From the NCBI GenBank assembly GCA_023430245.1, contig JAEZBA010000308.1, forward strand, positions 1 to 6,080: a stretch of 6,080 nucleotides of DNA. Direction: 5' to 3'. This document shows, piece by piece, positions 5,502-6,080 of this stretch. The position numbers and the translations under genes are program-made. The notes under the pieces were generated by a model. That model searched no databases, had not been told where the DNA came from, and was given only the letters and a program-made list of their open reading frames with translations. Within the stretch, counting starts at the first letter, position 1, and each line of letters starts with the position of its first letter. This DNA is from Pseudomonadota bacterium. GTDB taxonomy: Bacteria; Pseudomonadota; Alphaproteobacteria; Rhizobiales; Xanthobacteraceae.

Positions 5502-6080
5502 ATGATGCCGAAAACCGTCCAAAAGACCGTCGATGTGATCCTGCCGGTCGCGCTCGACCGCGCCTATACCTACCGTGTGCCGGCGGGCATGGAGCTGGCC
5601 GCGGGCGATGTCGTTGCGGTGCCGCTCGGCCCCAACGAAAATGCCGGCGTGGTCTGGGGCGAATCCGAGCCCCGTCCCGGATTGCACAACAAGCTCAAGG
5701 ACGTAGACGCCAAGCTCGATATCCCGCCGCTGCAGGACGAACTGCGGCGCTTCATCGACTGGGTGGCGGATTACACGCTCGGCGCGCGGGGCACCGTGCT
5801 CGGCATGGCGCTGCGGATGGGCGCGCAGGGCCCGGCGCGTGAGCGGGTCGGCATTCGGATCGCGGGTCCCGCGCCGCAGCGCATGACCGCGGCGCGCGTC
5901 CGCGTGCTGAAACTGCTGTCCGATCAGATGGTCCGCACCAAGTCGGATATCGCCCATGAGGCGGGCGTCTCCGCCGGCGTGATCGATGGTCTGATCGACG
6001 AGGGCACCCTGGAGACGCTGGTGCTGCCGCCTGAGCCGGTCGCCTATCCGCCTGATCCGGCTTATGTTTCGCCCGACCTC
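5502..6080 (+). CDS. priA: Primosomal protein N' (replication restart helicase PriA), 3'-partial
   Basis: The visible 193 residues are the N-terminal part of PriA, the superfamily 2 helicase that binds stalled forks and reloads the replisome. Residues of about 8-105 match the 3'-end-binding domain: VDVILPVALDRAYTYRVP, then the GDVVAVPLG and GVVWGE strands typical of PriA, then LRRFIDWVADYTLGARGTVLGMAL. From about 125 a winged-helix segment follows (AARVRVLKLLSDQ, IAHEAGVSAGVIDGLIDEGTLE). The helicase motifs and zinc-binding cysteines lie beyond the window. Two adjacent in-frame ATGs (5502 and 5505) follow an in-frame TGA at 5487. The first is preferred because GGTGAG lies 11 bases before it. 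The gene diverges from xerC. Confidence 0.93.
   Translation, partial: MMPKTVQKTVDVILPVALDRAYTYRVPAGMELAAGDVVAVPLGPNENAGVVWGESEPRPGLHNKLKDVDAKLDIPPLQDELRRFIDWVADYTLGARGTVLGMALRMGAQGPARERVGIRIAGPAPQRMTAARVRVLKLLSDQMVRTKSDIAHEAGVSAGVIDGLIDEGTLETLVLPPEPVAYPPDPAYVSPDL

Noticed and set aside
5433..5957. An N-terminal extension of xerC to a 492-residue protein
   Set aside because: The extension lies wholly antisense to priA, whose sense frame is clearly conserved, and XerC proteins are about 300 residues long.

Overview
The window looks like a chromosomal segment of an alphaproteobacterium, most likely of the Bradyrhizobium/Rhodopseudomonas/Afipia/Nitrobacter group. This is inferred from the GC-rich codon use, the divergent xerC-priA pair, and the protein sequences as remembered from that group. 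No species can be named from the sequence alone.

Layout, left to right. (1) A plus-strand gene enters from the left edge. It encodes a large membrane protein fused to a spermidine-synthase-like SAM-binding domain. Its frame is broken by an in-frame TAG at 1665-1667, yet 54 further codons after the TAG still read as the family's normal C-terminus, up to a TGA at 1830-1832. (2) Positions 1833-2230 hold no convincing gene. The left half has two small stem-loops and looks like a dispersed repeat. The right half has two clear dyad symmetries and a direct repeat of one half-site, all just upstream of the next gene. (3) 2231-3559 (+) encodes a complete flavin amine oxidase-type FAD protein. (4) Three minus-strand genes follow, transcribed right to left: xerC (5432-4479), a small exported two-cysteine protein (4417-3953) and an 80-residue protein of unknown function (3884-3642). 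Gaps of 61 and 68 bp would allow one transcript. (5) Divergent from xerC, after 69 bp, priA starts at 5502 and runs off the right edge.

xerC (chromosome dimer resolution) and priA (replication restart) are housekeeping genes of chromosome maintenance. The left half (SpeE-like fusion plus amine oxidase) looks accessory. One protein resembles a polyamine-forming enzyme and the other a polyamine/amine-oxidising enzyme. However, the SpeE-like domain lacks the usual catalytic motif and the genes are about 400 bp apart, so a shared pathway is only a weak inference.

I see no CRISPR array, tRNA, rRNA, intact insertion sequence or clear novel multi-gene system. The observations most worth following are the in-frame TAG with a preserved tail and the palindrome-rich region upstream of the amine oxidase.
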